NCBI RefSeq assembly: GCF_003063415.1
Contig: NZ_NESK01000009.1
Location: 1-64,000 of the forward strand
Direction: 5' to 3'
DNA length: 64,000 nt
DNA from: Limnohabitans sp. 2KL-17
GTDB taxonomy: Bacteria > Pseudomonadota > Gammaproteobacteria > Burkholderiales > Burkholderiaceae_C
Made by a program: the position numbers and the translations under genes. The notes under the pieces are model-generated. The model was not told the origin of the DNA and made no database searches. It was given only the letters and a program-made list of their open reading frames with translations. Below are positions 9,982 through 18,655 of this stretch, piece after piece (the first letter of the stretch is position 1; each line of letters begins with the position of its first letter).

Positions 9982-10950
9982 TCAGTCCGGCTTGATGCCG
10001 TTATCGCGCACCACCTTGGCCCAGGTGTCGATTTGACCATCGATGAAAGTCCGGGCCTTTTCGACGCTGCCGCCTGAAATTTCGATGCCCTGTGCCACCA
10101 GCCGCTTGGACACCTCGGGGCTGGCCAGCGCCTTGTTGAGTTCTTCGTTCATGCGCTTGACGATCTCGGGCGGCGTTTTGGCCGAAGCCAACAAGGCCCA
10201 CCAGGCTGGCGCTTCAAAACCCGGAAAGCCCGCTTCTGCGATGGTGGGCACATCCGGGAAATCGGCCACGCGTTTGGCCGATGTCACCGCCAAGGGCCGC
10301 AAGCGTTTGCTGTCGATGTGCGGCTTGTTCAAAAACACCGTGCTCATGGTCAGGGGAATGTGCCCGGCGATGGCATCGTTCATCAAGGGCCCACCGCCCT
10401 TGAAGGGCACATGGTTGAACTCAAGGCCCCCGTTTTTGGCCATCAAGGCCATGGCCAGGTGGCCCAGGCTGCCATTGCCAATGGTGCCAAAAGACACGTT
10501 CTTTTTGGCTTTGGCAGCCGCCACCACATCGGCAAACGTCTTGTAGTCGGTGCCCGCATGGGTGGACAGCATCATGGCCGAAGTGCCCACCAACACCAGT
10601 GGCACCAGGTCTTTTTTGCTGTCGTAGGGCATGCTGGCCATCAGGCTCTGGTTCACGCCATGGGTGTCAAACACCACCGCAAAGGTGTACCCATCGGCCG
10701 GGGCATTGAGCACGCTGGCCGTGCCAATCACGCCCGATGCGCCACCCTTGTTTTCCACCACCACGCTTTGGCCCAGTTGCTGCGACAAGGGAACGGCCAA
10801 AATGCGCGCCACCTGGTCCACCGAGCCGCCCGGGGGAAACACCGCAACCAGCTTGATGGGTTGTTTGCTGGGCCAGGCTTGTGCCAAGGCCAGCATGGGA
10901 AAGCCAGCGAGCAAGGCCGCGCAAGCCACGCGTGTGATCCATGTTTTCAT
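9982..10950 (-). CDS. Bug/TctC-family periplasmic solute receptor
   Basis: A 322-residue receptor with a clear signal peptide ending near MLALAQA and the family start QPIKLVAVFPPGGSVDQVAR. It lies downstream of the cyclase-family gene in the same orientation, 135 bases after its stop, so the two may form one unit despite a weak terminator-like hairpin between them. The ligand is unknown; a cyclic or carboxylate substrate of the cyclase-family enzyme is plausible. Confidence 0.9.
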   Translation of the reverse strand: MKTWITRVACAALLAGFPMLALAQAWPSKQPIKLVAVFPPGGSVDQVARILAVPLSQQLGQSVVVENKGGASGVIGTASVLNAPADGYTFAVVFDTHGVNQSLMASMPYDSKKDLVPLVLVGTSAMMLSTHAGTDYKTFADVVAAAKAKKNVSFGTIGNGSLGHLAMALMAKNGGLEFNHVPFKGGGPLMNDAIAGHIPLTMSTVFLNKPHIDSKRLRPLAVTSAKRVADFPDVPTIAEAGFPGFEAPAWWALLASAKTPPEIVKRMNEELNKALASPEVSKRLVAQGIEISGGSVEKARTFIDGQIDTWAKVVRDNGIKPD

Positions 10951-10971
10951 GAGCTAAAACCTCTGAAAGTC

Positions 10972-11015
10972 AAAAAAAGCCAGTATGGCCGCTGAAGACG
11001 TTTTGTCTTTCAGCG
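10972..11015 (-). terminator. Possible terminator between cyclase-family gene and Bug gene
   Basis: On the minus strand a hairpin with arms CGCTGAAAGAC and GTCTTCAGCG is followed by a second short stem GCCA-TAC-TGGC and seven T residues. It could end or attenuate transcription after the cyclase-family gene. The second stem is only four base pairs, so strength is doubtful. Confidence 0.4.
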
Positions 11016-11085
11016 TATTCCCTAAAACCCCTCACCCCAGAACGCCCCAGACTTTTTGAGATGCCGGCGTGTCCGTCCTAATGCA

Positions 11086-12147
11086 TCACACCGTGGCGAT
11101 GGGCGTGGCGGGTGAGCCAATGGCTCCCGGCAGGCGCAAGGGGGGAGCGGTCAATAAAAAACGGGATCGGCCAGCAGCCCTCAGCCAGTGCGCCAAAGGC
11201 GTGAGGTGCCAGATCTCGCCCAGATGCACCCCGAGCTTGAACAGGCAATGTTCGTGCAAAGGCAGCGAGGCACAGCTGCCCGGCTTGGGGGTCGAGGGCA
11301 AACCCTCCACGGCGTAGTTGTCGGCGATCAGGGCTGACAGGCCCGAATCGGTGATCCACTGCAGCAGCTTGTCGTCTCGCCCTTCCAGCACGGCGCACGA
11401 GTTCTCCACCGCATGCGGGTCGGGTTGCTTGTTCATCTCAAGCAGCATCTGGGCAAAGCCCGTGTGCAGGCACACCATGTCGCCGGGCTCCACCACCACC
11501 TGGTCTTTTTTCATGATGTCCATCAGCAAGTCGTACCCCACCCGCACCCGCTCACGCCCCAGGTGCGCGTGCAGGTCAATCATCACGGCGCGGCCCTGCA
11601 CGCAGCGCTCCGACATTTTTTCGATGCCCAGCGCCTTGGCCGACGAGGTGGATTCGCGGGCAATTTCCGGGAACCCGAAAATGCCGGCGCCCTCGCTGCC
11701 GCTGGGACCCACCACATCGGTGCCGGCCCGAAAGCCGTTGTAGTACACCGGCTCGGGCACGCCATCGCCATTGGCATCGAACATCGAGCCCACGTGCGCC
11801 AGGCTGTCCCATTGGGTGCTGTACTGCAAATGCATGATCACCAGGTCGTCGCAAATCACATCGGTGCACGACGCATCGTCGCACCACAGCTGGTAATTCA
11901 TGTTGGGTTTGCCATCCCGCAAAGTCGGGCGCAGCACAGGGGGTTGCCGCCTGGGGTTGAGCACATTGCCACCTGGAAAATCCAGCGGCAAGCTCAGGTT
12001 GAAACTTTGCCCGGTGCGCACCTCGGCCATGCCTTGCAGCACTTTTTCAGGGGTCAGCAAGTTCATGCGCCCGCATTGGTCGTCGGGTCCGAAGTCGCCC
12101 CAGTTCGAGCCGGGCGGGCGGTTTTTCCAGCGGGGGGATGAAGACAT
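11086..12147 (-). CDS. Cyclase-family (kynurenine formamidase-like) metal hydrolase
   Basis: A 353-residue protein of the cyclase/kynurenine-formamidase-like superfamily, metal-dependent hydrolases that open amide, lactone or cyclic ester bonds. The metal region reads QYSTQWDSLAHVG instead of the canonical HxGTHxDxPxH, a variant I associate with a long subfamily of uncharacterised cyclases. HEHCLFKLGVHLGEIWHL near the C-terminus supplies further histidine and glutamate. The start at 12147 is chosen over upstream codons because AGGAG lies six bases before it. It is paired with a Bug receptor, suggesting uptake and hydrolysis of one compound. Confidence 0.8.
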   Translation of the reverse strand: MSSSPRWKNRPPGSNWGDFGPDDQCGRMNLLTPEKVLQGMAEVRTGQSFNLSLPLDFPGGNVLNPRRQPPVLRPTLRDGKPNMNYQLWCDDASCTDVICDDLVIMHLQYSTQWDSLAHVGSMFDANGDGVPEPVYYNGFRAGTDVVGPSGSEGAGIFGFPEIARESTSSAKALGIEKMSERCVQGRAVMIDLHAHLGRERVRVGYDLLMDIMKKDQVVVEPGDMVCLHTGFAQMLLEMNKQPDPHAVENSCAVLEGRDDKLLQWITDSGLSALIADNYAVEGLPSTPKPGSCASLPLHEHCLFKLGVHLGEIWHLTPLAHWLRAAGRSRFLLTAPPLRLPGAIGSPATPIATV

Positions 12148-12414
12148 GTCTGACTCCTGGTGCATGGGCAAGCAGCCATCTTGTCGTGGCTGGGCCACGC
12201 CTGGTGTCACCCACCCGACTGTCCAACAAGCCCTGCACTGGCGTGGCCATGGAAAGCACCCGAAGTTCGACCCGTTGCGAGCGGGTTTTGCCCGGCTTGC
12301 CATCCATGGGTGACAATTTGCATGTGTGTGACATGCGGCCGCGCCAGACCAGCGGCATCCGCAGCACCAAGACCCCCATCCACCTGGCAACTGACCGCTG
12401 ACGCACATTCACCC

Positions 12415-13740
12415 ATGCACACCCTTGAACAACTGCGCAGCGGCGCCCTGGCTGGCGTGCGGCGCCTGGATCTGGCTTGCAGCCTGACGGAACTGCCCGA
12501 CGAAATTTTTGAGCTGGCCGACACGCTGGAGGTGCTCAACATCAGTGGCAACCGGCTTAGTGATTTGCCACACCAGCTGCCGCGCCTGCATCGGCTGCAA
12601 GTGCTGTTTGCATCGGACAACGATTTTTCTGTGCTGCCCGAAGTGCTGGGCGATTGCCATGGCTTGCAGGTCGTTGGCTTCAAGGCCAACCACATCGCAC
12701 AAGTGCCGCCTAAGGCCTTGCCACCCGCGCTGCGCTGGCTGATCCTGACCGACAACGCATTGGCCACTTTGCCCGAGGCTTTGGGTCAACGCCCCGCTTT
12801 GCAAAAGCTGATGCTGGCAGGCAACCAACTGCAGACCCTGCCCGAGAGTCTGCAGGCCGCGCAGCAGCTCGAGTTGCTGCGAATATCGGCCAACCGCCTG
12901 AGCGGGGTGCCCCAATGGCTGAGTGAATTACCACGCCTGTCGTGGCTGGCCCTGGCGGGCAATGCCATGGGCTGGACTTTTTCGGCCACGCCTGATTTAC
13001 CGGGCGTGCCGTGGTCAAACGTGCAACTGGGCGCGCTGCTGGGTGAGGGGGCTTCGGGCCACATCCACCGCATACAAGCCAATGGATGGCCTCAACCTCT
13101 GGCGCTTAAATTGTTCAAGGGTGCCGTCACCAGCGACGGCCTGCCCGCAGACGAGCTGGCCGCTTGCCTGGCGGCTGGACAGCACCCCGCGCTCACCACC
13201 CCCGTGGCCAGTCTGACCGGCCACCCCACGCAGGCCCAGGGTTTGTTGATGCCGCTGATCCCGGCAGGGCACGTCAATCTGGCGGGGCCACCCAGTTTGC
13301 AAACCTGCACACGCGACGTGTACCCGAACGGTTTCGGTTTGTCGGATGCCCTGGCTTTGCAAATCGCCTGCGATGTGGCCGATGCCGTGGCCCATTTGCA
13401 CGAGCGGGGCGTGATGCATGGCGACTTGTATGCGCACAATATCCTGATAGACCCTGCGCTGGGCGAGGCGCGACTTGGCGACTTTGGCGCAGCCACGCAG
13501 CTGCCGGCGAACCAACCCGACATGTGCAGGCAACTGCTGGCACTCGAAGTGCGGGCCTTTGGCTGTTTGCTGGAGGAGCTGGCTGCACATTTGCCATTGC
13601 CTTCATCTTCGCCTTCGTCTGCTGGCCGGGCACTTCATGACTTGGCACAAGCCTGCCTGTGCCTTGAGCCCGGCGACCGACCGGTCATGGCCGAAGTCAA
13701 GCGGCAATGCCAGGCGCTGGCTGCAGGCTCATGCCGCTGA
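12415..13740 (+). CDS. Leucine-rich-repeat protein kinase-like protein
   Basis: A 441-residue predicted cytoplasmic two-domain protein. Residues 15-185 contain about seven leucine-rich repeats of the LxxLxxLxLxxNxLxxLP type. Residues 205-441 form a eukaryotic-like protein kinase: glycine loop LLGEGASGHIHRI (208-220), ATP lysine K232 in ALKLFK, catalytic loop HGDLYAHN (335-342, D337 and N342) and metal motif DFG (356-358). The usual HRDLK is changed to HGDLY, so arginine and lysine of the loop are absent, a pattern seen in small or atypical bacterial kinases. The ATG at 12415 starts just before the first repeat. Substrate and signal are unknown. Confidence 0.82.
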   Translation: MHTLEQLRSGALAGVRRLDLACSLTELPDEIFELADTLEVLNISGNRLSDLPHQLPRLHRLQVLFASDNDFSVLPEVLGDCHGLQVVGFKANHIAQVPPKALPPALRWLILTDNALATLPEALGQRPALQKLMLAGNQLQTLPESLQAAQQLELLRISANRLSGVPQWLSELPRLSWLALAGNAMGWTFSATPDLPGVPWSNVQLGALLGEGASGHIHRIQANGWPQPLALKLFKGAVTSDGLPADELAACLAAGQHPALTTPVASLTGHPTQAQGLLMPLIPAGHVNLAGPPSLQTCTRDVYPNGFGLSDALALQIACDVADAVAHLHERGVMHGDLYAHNILIDPALGEARLGDFGAATQLPANQPDMCRQLLALEVRAFGCLLEELAAHLPLPSSSPSSAGRALHDLAQACLCLEPGDRPVMAEVKRQCQALAAGSCR

Positions 13741-13753
13741 ACGGCGTGGTGTC

Positions 13754-14167
13754 TCAGTCTAAAAACCGGGCCTTCACATCGGCTGGCGCGATCATGCAAG
13801 CGTCTGTGCGTCCAAAAATCCGGTAGCGGTTGCGCGCGATCAGGCGGTACAGCGCATCGCGCAAGATAGCCGGCACCAGCCAACCCAACCAGGCGGCACG
13901 CCATGGCCAACCCAAGGGGTGCAAGATGCGAAAGATTGCACCGGAGTGCTGCCAGCTTCGCTCTCCGTCCACCAGCAAAAGCGTTTGCAAACCCTCCACC
14001 TGCAAACCAGCCTGGCGCAGCAGAGCCTGCCCTGTAGCGCCCTGAATGGCGGCGAACCGGAAGACAGCGCGGTGATCGTGCCTGAGCAAAAATTGCACCC
14101 ACCGATGGCACAGCAAGCACTGCGCGTCAAAAACCACCACCAGGGCTGGGGGCACGGGATGCCTCAT
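13754..14167 (-). CDS. Thiol-disulfide oxidoreductase-like DCC family protein (DUF393)
   Basis: A 137-residue protein of the DCC family, named for the N-terminal DxxCxxC motif, here FDAQCLLCHRWVQF with cysteines near residues 16 and 19. The fold is predicted to be thioredoxin-like, and members are thought to act as thiol-disulfide oxidoreductases. The real start is at 14167, where its ATG shares one base with the stop of the lrp gene (TGATG), so it is translationally coupled to that regulator. Function beyond the redox motif is unknown. Confidence 0.82.
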   Translation of the reverse strand: MRHPVPPALVVVFDAQCLLCHRWVQFLLRHDHRAVFRFAAIQGATGQALLRQAGLQVEGLQTLLLVDGERSWQHSGAIFRILHPLGWPWRAAWLGWLVPAILRDALYRLIARNRYRIFGRTDACMIAPADVKARFLD

Positions 14168-14640
14168 CACAGCGCCAGCGCCGTGGTGTTCTTGACCTCT
14201 TCCATCACCGCATAAGTGCGGGTCTCGCGCACCCCTGGTAGTTGCCACAACACGGTGCCTGCAAACTCACGGTAGGCATTCATGTCGGCGGCGCGGGTCT
14301 TGAGCAGGTAGTCAAAGCCACCGGCCACCATGTGGCATTCCATGATCTCGGGGCGCACCTGCACAGCAGCTTTGAACTGGTCAAACACATTGGGGCTGGT
14401 GCGGTCGAGCAGCACCTCCACAAACACCATCATTCCCGCGCCCAGTTTGAGCGGGTTGAGCCGCGCTTCATACCCCAAGATGAAGCCCTCACGGGTCAGG
14501 CGCTGCACACGCGCCAAGACCGCCGTGGGCGAGAGCGAAACGCCTTCTGCCAGCTTGAGATTGCTGATGCGGCCATCGCGCTGCAGCAGATCAAGGATGC
14601 GGCGATCGGTTCGATCAATGTCGGAAATTTCGGTGCTCAT
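14167..14640 (-). CDS. Lrp/AsnC-family transcriptional regulator, probable proline-catabolism regulator
   Basis: A 157-residue feast/famine regulator. The N-terminal helix-turn-helix is seen in ILDLLQRDGRISNLKLAEGV, followed by a C-terminal RAM ligand-binding domain. It is divergent from putA, and that PutA lacks the ribbon-helix-helix domain that autoregulates it in enterics. A proline-responsive Lrp activator next to putA is known from alpha- and other proteobacteria (PutR type), so this role is likely. The start at 14640 is preferred to upstream codons because it begins at the normal Lrp N-terminus. Confidence 0.9.
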   Translation of the reverse strand: MSTEISDIDRTDRRILDLLQRDGRISNLKLAEGVSLSPTAVLARVQRLTREGFILGYEARLNPLKLGAGMMVFVEVLLDRTSPNVFDQFKAAVQVRPEIMECHMVAGGFDYLLKTRAADMNAYREFAGTVLWQLPGVRETRTYAVMEEVKNTTALAL

Positions 14641-14697
14641 GCCGTATTTTATGCAACATAACGACAAATATTTGGTGAAACATTTAGCCAAAAATCC

Positions 14698-14722
14698 GGA
14701 TCATGGCGATTTGTATTGATCC
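14698..14722. promoter_or_regulatory. Inverted repeat in the lrp-putA divergent region
   Basis: GGATCA (14698-14703) and TGATCC (14717-14722) form a perfect inverted repeat with a 13-base spacer in the 126-base region between lrp and putA. A second AT-rich near-symmetric stretch, AAATATTTGGTGAAACATTT, lies just to the left. Either could be the site for the adjacent Lrp protein. Its position also argues that putA starts downstream at 14767 rather than at the TTG at 14716. Confidence 0.4.
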
Positions 14723-14766
14723 AACAAGTTGCTGGCGCACTGCCGCCAGCCCCTGCAAAGAACGCC

Positions 14767-17700
14767 ATGAACGCACCCCTGAACCCCAACCCCATGAGCC
14801 CGACGCAAGGCGCCCGGTTCACCCCTGGCGGCCCCATGCCCGAACGCAGCGCACTGCGCGAAGCCATCGACCGCGCTACGCGGGTGCCGGAAGCCGAAGC
14901 ATTGGCCCCACTGCTGGTGGCCGCCCACATGAGCGCCCCACAAGCCGAACGCACCGACGCGCTGGCCCGGCAACTGGTGACAGGCATGCGCGAAGACCCG
15001 CAACCAGGCGGGCGGGCGGGCCGCGTGCAAAGCCTGATGCAGGAATACGCTTTGTCGTCCGATGAGGGCGTGGCACTGATGTGCCTGGCCGAGGCGCTGC
15101 TGCGCATTCCTGACGCTGCCACGCGCGATGCCCTGATCCGCGACAAGATCGGTCAGGGGAACTGGCGCCAACATGTGGACCACAGCCCCTCGCTGTTTGT
15201 GAATGCCGCATCCTGGGGCCTGTTGCTCACGGGCAAGCTGGTGGCCACGCACAGCGAGGGGGCGATGCTGGCCTCGCTCACACGGCTGGTGGGCAAAAGC
15301 GGCGAGCCACTGATCCGCAAGGGCATGGAACTGGCCATGCAGATGCTGGGCGAACAATTTGTCACGGGCGAGACGATCGATGAAGCCTTGCAACGCGCCC
15401 AAACCCTGCAGGTGCAGGGCTTTCGCTATTCGTACGACATGCTGGGAGAGGCTGCGCTGACCGAGGCCGATGCGCAGCGGTATTTGCGCGGGTATGAAAA
15501 CGCCATCCACGCGATCGGCAAGGCATCGCAAGGGCAAGGCGTGGTGGACGGCCCGGGCATCTCGATCAAGCTGTCTGCCTTGCATCCGCGCTACAGCCGG
15601 TCCCAACACCAGCGCGTGATGGATGAACTGCTGCCCCGGGTGCTGCACCTGGCCATGTTGGCCCGCCGCTACGACATCGGGCTGAACATCGACGCCGAAG
15701 AGGTGGACCGGCTCGATGTGTCGCTCGACCTGCTTGAAGCCCTGTGCAACGCGGCCAGCTTGCAAGGCTGGAACGGCATCGGCTTTGTGCTCCAGGCCTA
15801 CCAAAAACGTTGCCCCTTCGTGATCGACTTTGTGGTGGATCTGGCACGCCGCACGGGCCACCGGCTGATGGTGCGCCTGGTCAAGGGCGCGTATTGGGAC
15901 AGCGAGATCAAACGCGCACAAGTCGATGGCCACAGCGATTACCCGGTCTACACACGCAAGCACCACACCGATGTGTCTTACCTGGCCTGCGCACGCCAAC
16001 TGCTGTCGGCACCCGAGGCAATTTACCCGCAATTTGCCACGCACAACGCCCACACACTGGCGGCCATCGTGCACATGGCACAAGACATGGGTGGCGACTA
16101 CCAGGCCAGTCAGTACGAGTTCCAGTGCCTGCACGGCATGGGCGAGCCACTGTACCGGCAGGTGGTCGGGCGAGCGAGCGCCCCCTCGGGGGGCAGCGGG
16201 CTACACGGAGTGCGCCTGCGTGGGGGTACAGAGTTCCAGCGTCCTTGCCGCATTTACGCCCCCGTGGGCACGCACAAAACACTGCTGGCTTATCTGGTGC
16301 GCCGACTGCTTGAAAACGGCGCGAACAGCTCGTTCGTGAACCGCATGGCCGATGCCACTGTGTCAATCGGCGACTTGGTACAAGACCCTGTGGCACGCAC
16401 GGCGCAGGACGCCTTGCGCGAAGGCACTCACCCAGGCCAACCGCACCCCCAAATTGTGCTGCCCGCGCAGTTGTACGGCGCGGCGCGGCGCAACGCAGAG
16501 GGGCCCGACCTCGTGCACGAGCCCACGCTGCGCCAGCTGGCCACGCACATGCAAGCACAAAGGGATGCTTGGGTCGTGACCCCCTTGTTGTCCGCAAGCT
16601 GTGTGGGCGGGGCCGTGCAGGTGCTGCGCAACCCCGCAGACCACAGCGATGTGTTGGGCAGCGTGCAATACGCCCATGCCGACGATGTGAACGCCGCTTT
16701 GCAAGCGGCCACCGATGCGGCGCCAGGCTGGGCCTACACCCCGCCACCACAACGCGCAGCCCTGCTGGAGCTCGCAGCAGATTTGCTGCAGGCCGACAGC
16801 CCGCACGTCATGGCCTTGCTGGTGCGCGAGGCCGGCAAAACCTGGGGCCATGCCGTGGCCGAACTGCGCGAGGCGGTGGACTTTTTGCGCTATTACGCCG
16901 CGCAGGCCAAGCGAGACTTTGATAACGCCACCCATGTGCCGCTGGGTCCTGTGGTGTGCATCAGCCCATGGAATTTTCCGTTGGCAATTTTTGTGGGGCA
17001 GGTAGCTGCTGCGCTGGCAGCAGGCAACACGGTGCTGGCCAAGCCCGCCGAAGCGACCCCGGTCATCGCCGCGCTAGCAGTGCAAACGCTGTGGGCCGCT
17101 GGCGTGCCACAAGCAGCGTTACAACTGCTGCCGGGCAAAGGGTCTGAAGTCGGGATGCAGCTGGTGCAGGACACCCGCACGCAAGGCGTAATGTTCACCG
17201 GCTCCTCCGAAACCGCCCGCGTGCTGCAAGCGGCGCTGGCAGAGCGCCTGAATGCGCTCGGCCAGCCTGTGCCCTTGATCGCCGAAACTGGTGGCCAGAA
17301 CTGCATGGTGGTCGACTCCTCGGCCTTGCTGGAGCAAGTGGTGACAGATGCCATGGCTTCGGCGTTTGAAGCCGCAGGCCAGCGCTGCTCGGCGCTGCGT
17401 GTGCTGTGCGTGCAAAACGATGTGGCCGATCGCCTGATCGAGATGCTGCAAGGCGCGATGGCCGAAAACACCTTGGGCACCCCGGCCCAGCTGTCGGTGG
17501 ACATCGGCCCGGTCATCGATGCGCGGGCGCAAAGCGGCATCGAGGCGCACGTGCAAGCCATGCAACAGCGTAGCCACCCCGTTCACCGCATCAGCCGCAA
17601 TTGCCTGAGCGCTTTGCCCGCAGGCACCTATGTGCAACCCACTTTGATCGAAATCGACAACATCGCCGAGCTTCAGCGCGAAGTATTTGGCCCGGTGCTG

Positions 17701-18582
17701 CACCTTGTGCGCTATGCCCGAAACGAACTGCCCCACTTGCTGCAAGCCATCCACGACACTGGCTATGCGCTCACTCTGGGCGTGCATTCGCGCATCGATG
17801 AAACCATTGCACAGGTCATTGACCACACCCATGCGGGCAATGTGTACGTGAACCGCAACATGGTGGGCGCGGTGGTGGGCGTTCAGCCCTTTGGCGGTGA
17901 AGGTCTGTCAGGCACTGGCCCCAAGGCAGGCGGCCCCTTGTATTTGCTGCGCCTGCTGGCACACTGCCCGCAGGACGCCGCTTTGCGCAGTGTTCAAGCC
18001 AGCGGTCCGGCAGACAAGCCTCGCATCAAGCCTGCCCTGATGGCCCTGCACGACTGGGCGGTGTCTCAAAGCAACTTGACCCTGGCCCATGCCTGCTTGC
18101 AGTTTGCAGCGTCAAACCCAGCAGGGCTGCAAGCCCTGTTGCAGGGCCCCACGGGCGAGCGCAATGTTTACCGCGTGCACGCCCGTGCGCGCGTGCTGTG
18201 CCTGACCGGCGAACACGACAGCGCCAACAATGACCGCCTGACGCAGCTGGCTGCCGTGCTGGCCGTGGGCAGCCACGCCGTTTGGCCAAATACGACACTG
18301 GACACATGGTCTGGCTTGCCTACGGCGGTGCAGCAACACATCAGCCTGCAAGAACCCGATGCACCAGGCTCCGTAGATGCCGCTTTGCTACACGCGGATG
18401 CACGCACCACCTTGGCCACCCTGGCCACCTTGTCCCGTCGCCCGGGCGCCATCGTCACACTCACGGCCTTGCGCCCCGGCGACTGCGCCGTGCCGCTGGC
18501 GCGTCTGGTCACTGAACGCAGCATCAGCACCAACACGGCAGCGGCCGGCGGCAACGCGAGCTTGATGACCCTGGCTGTTTGA
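14767..18582 (+). CDS. putA: Bifunctional proline dehydrogenase / pyrroline-5-carboxylate dehydrogenase
   Basis: About 1271 residues; oxidises proline to glutamate in two steps with FAD and NAD. The proline dehydrogenase barrel spans roughly residues 240-560 (VKGAYWDSEIKRAQ and YLVRRLLENGAN with the substrate arginines). The aldehyde dehydrogenase domain has ISPWNFPLAI, E840 and catalytic C874 in GQRCSAL, followed by the C-terminal domain typical of long PutA. There is no N-terminal ribbon-helix-helix domain, consistent with a separate Lrp regulator. Between VVG and RPCRIYAP (residues 469-491) there are about 15 extra residues encoded by a GC palindrome. The ATG at 14767 is preferred to an upstream TTG. 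Confidence 0.95.
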   Translation: MNAPLNPNPMSPTQGARFTPGGPMPERSALREAIDRATRVPEAEALAPLLVAAHMSAPQAERTDALARQLVTGMREDPQPGGRAGRVQSLMQEYALSSDEGVALMCLAEALLRIPDAATRDALIRDKIGQGNWRQHVDHSPSLFVNAASWGLLLTGKLVATHSEGAMLASLTRLVGKSGEPLIRKGMELAMQMLGEQFVTGETIDEALQRAQTLQVQGFRYSYDMLGEAALTEADAQRYLRGYENAIHAIGKASQGQGVVDGPGISIKLSALHPRYSRSQHQRVMDELLPRVLHLAMLARRYDIGLNIDAEEVDRLDVSLDLLEALCNAASLQGWNGIGFVLQAYQKRCPFVIDFVVDLARRTGHRLMVRLVKGAYWDSEIKRAQVDGHSDYPVYTRKHHTDVSYLACARQLLSAPEAIYPQFATHNAHTLAAIVHMAQDMGGDYQASQYEFQCLHGMGEPLYRQVVGRASAPSGGSGLHGVRLRGGTEFQRPCRIYAPVGTHKTLLAYLVRRLLENGANSSFVNRMADATVSIGDLVQDPVARTAQDALREGTHPGQPHPQIVLPAQLYGAARRNAEGPDLVHEPTLRQLATHMQAQRDAWVVTPLLSASCVGGAVQVLRNPADHSDVLGSVQYAHADDVNAALQAATDAAPGWAYTPPPQRAALLELAADLLQADSPHVMALLVREAGKTWGHAVAELREAVDFLRYYAAQAKRDFDNATHVPLGPVVCISPWNFPLAIFVGQVAAALAAGNTVLAKPAEATPVIAALAVQTLWAAGVPQAALQLLPGKGSEVGMQLVQDTRTQGVMFTGSSETARVLQAALAERLNALGQPVPLIAETGGQNCMVVDSSALLEQVVTDAMASAFEAAGQRCSALRVLCVQNDVADRLIEMLQGAMAENTLGTPAQLSVDIGPVIDARAQSGIEAHVQAMQQRSHPVHRISRNCLSALPAGTYVQPTLIEIDNIAELQREVFGPVLHLVRYARNELPHLLQAIHDTGYALTLGVHSRIDETIAQVIDHTHAGNVYVNRNMVGAVVGVQPFGGEGLSGTGPKAGGPLYLLRLLAHCPQDAALRSVQASGPADKPRIKPALMALHDWAVSQSNLTLAHACLQFAASNPAGLQALLQGPTGERNVYRVHARARVLCLTGEHDSANNDRLTQLAAVLAVGSHAVWPNTTLDTWSGLPTAVQQHISLQEPDAPGSVDAALLHADARTTLATLATLSRRPGAIVTLTALRPGDCAVPLARLVTERSISTNTAAAGGNASLMTLAV
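16171..16239. repeat. In-frame palindromic repeat inserted in putA
   Basis: The segment contains GCCCCCTCGGGGGGC, a hairpin with a short loop, and ends with TGCGTGGGGGTAC. This arrangement resembles the GC-rich intergenic palindromes common in Comamonadaceae genomes. It encodes residues RASAPSGGSGLHGVRLRGGT, in place of a short linker between two strongly conserved PutA motifs (about eight residues in E. coli PutA, from memory). The reading frame is kept on both sides. No second copy was noticed elsewhere in the window. Confidence 0.6.
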
Positions 18583-18655
18583 ATGCGTCTTGAACGGGCC
18601 CATGCCTTGCCGCCCGCGTGACAAAGCCCGCGCCAGACTGTGGCTAACATCGGGC

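Noticed and set aside
14701-16134. 477-codon minus-strand frame inside putA
   Set aside because: Fully antisense to a conserved PutA domain and without recognisable motifs.
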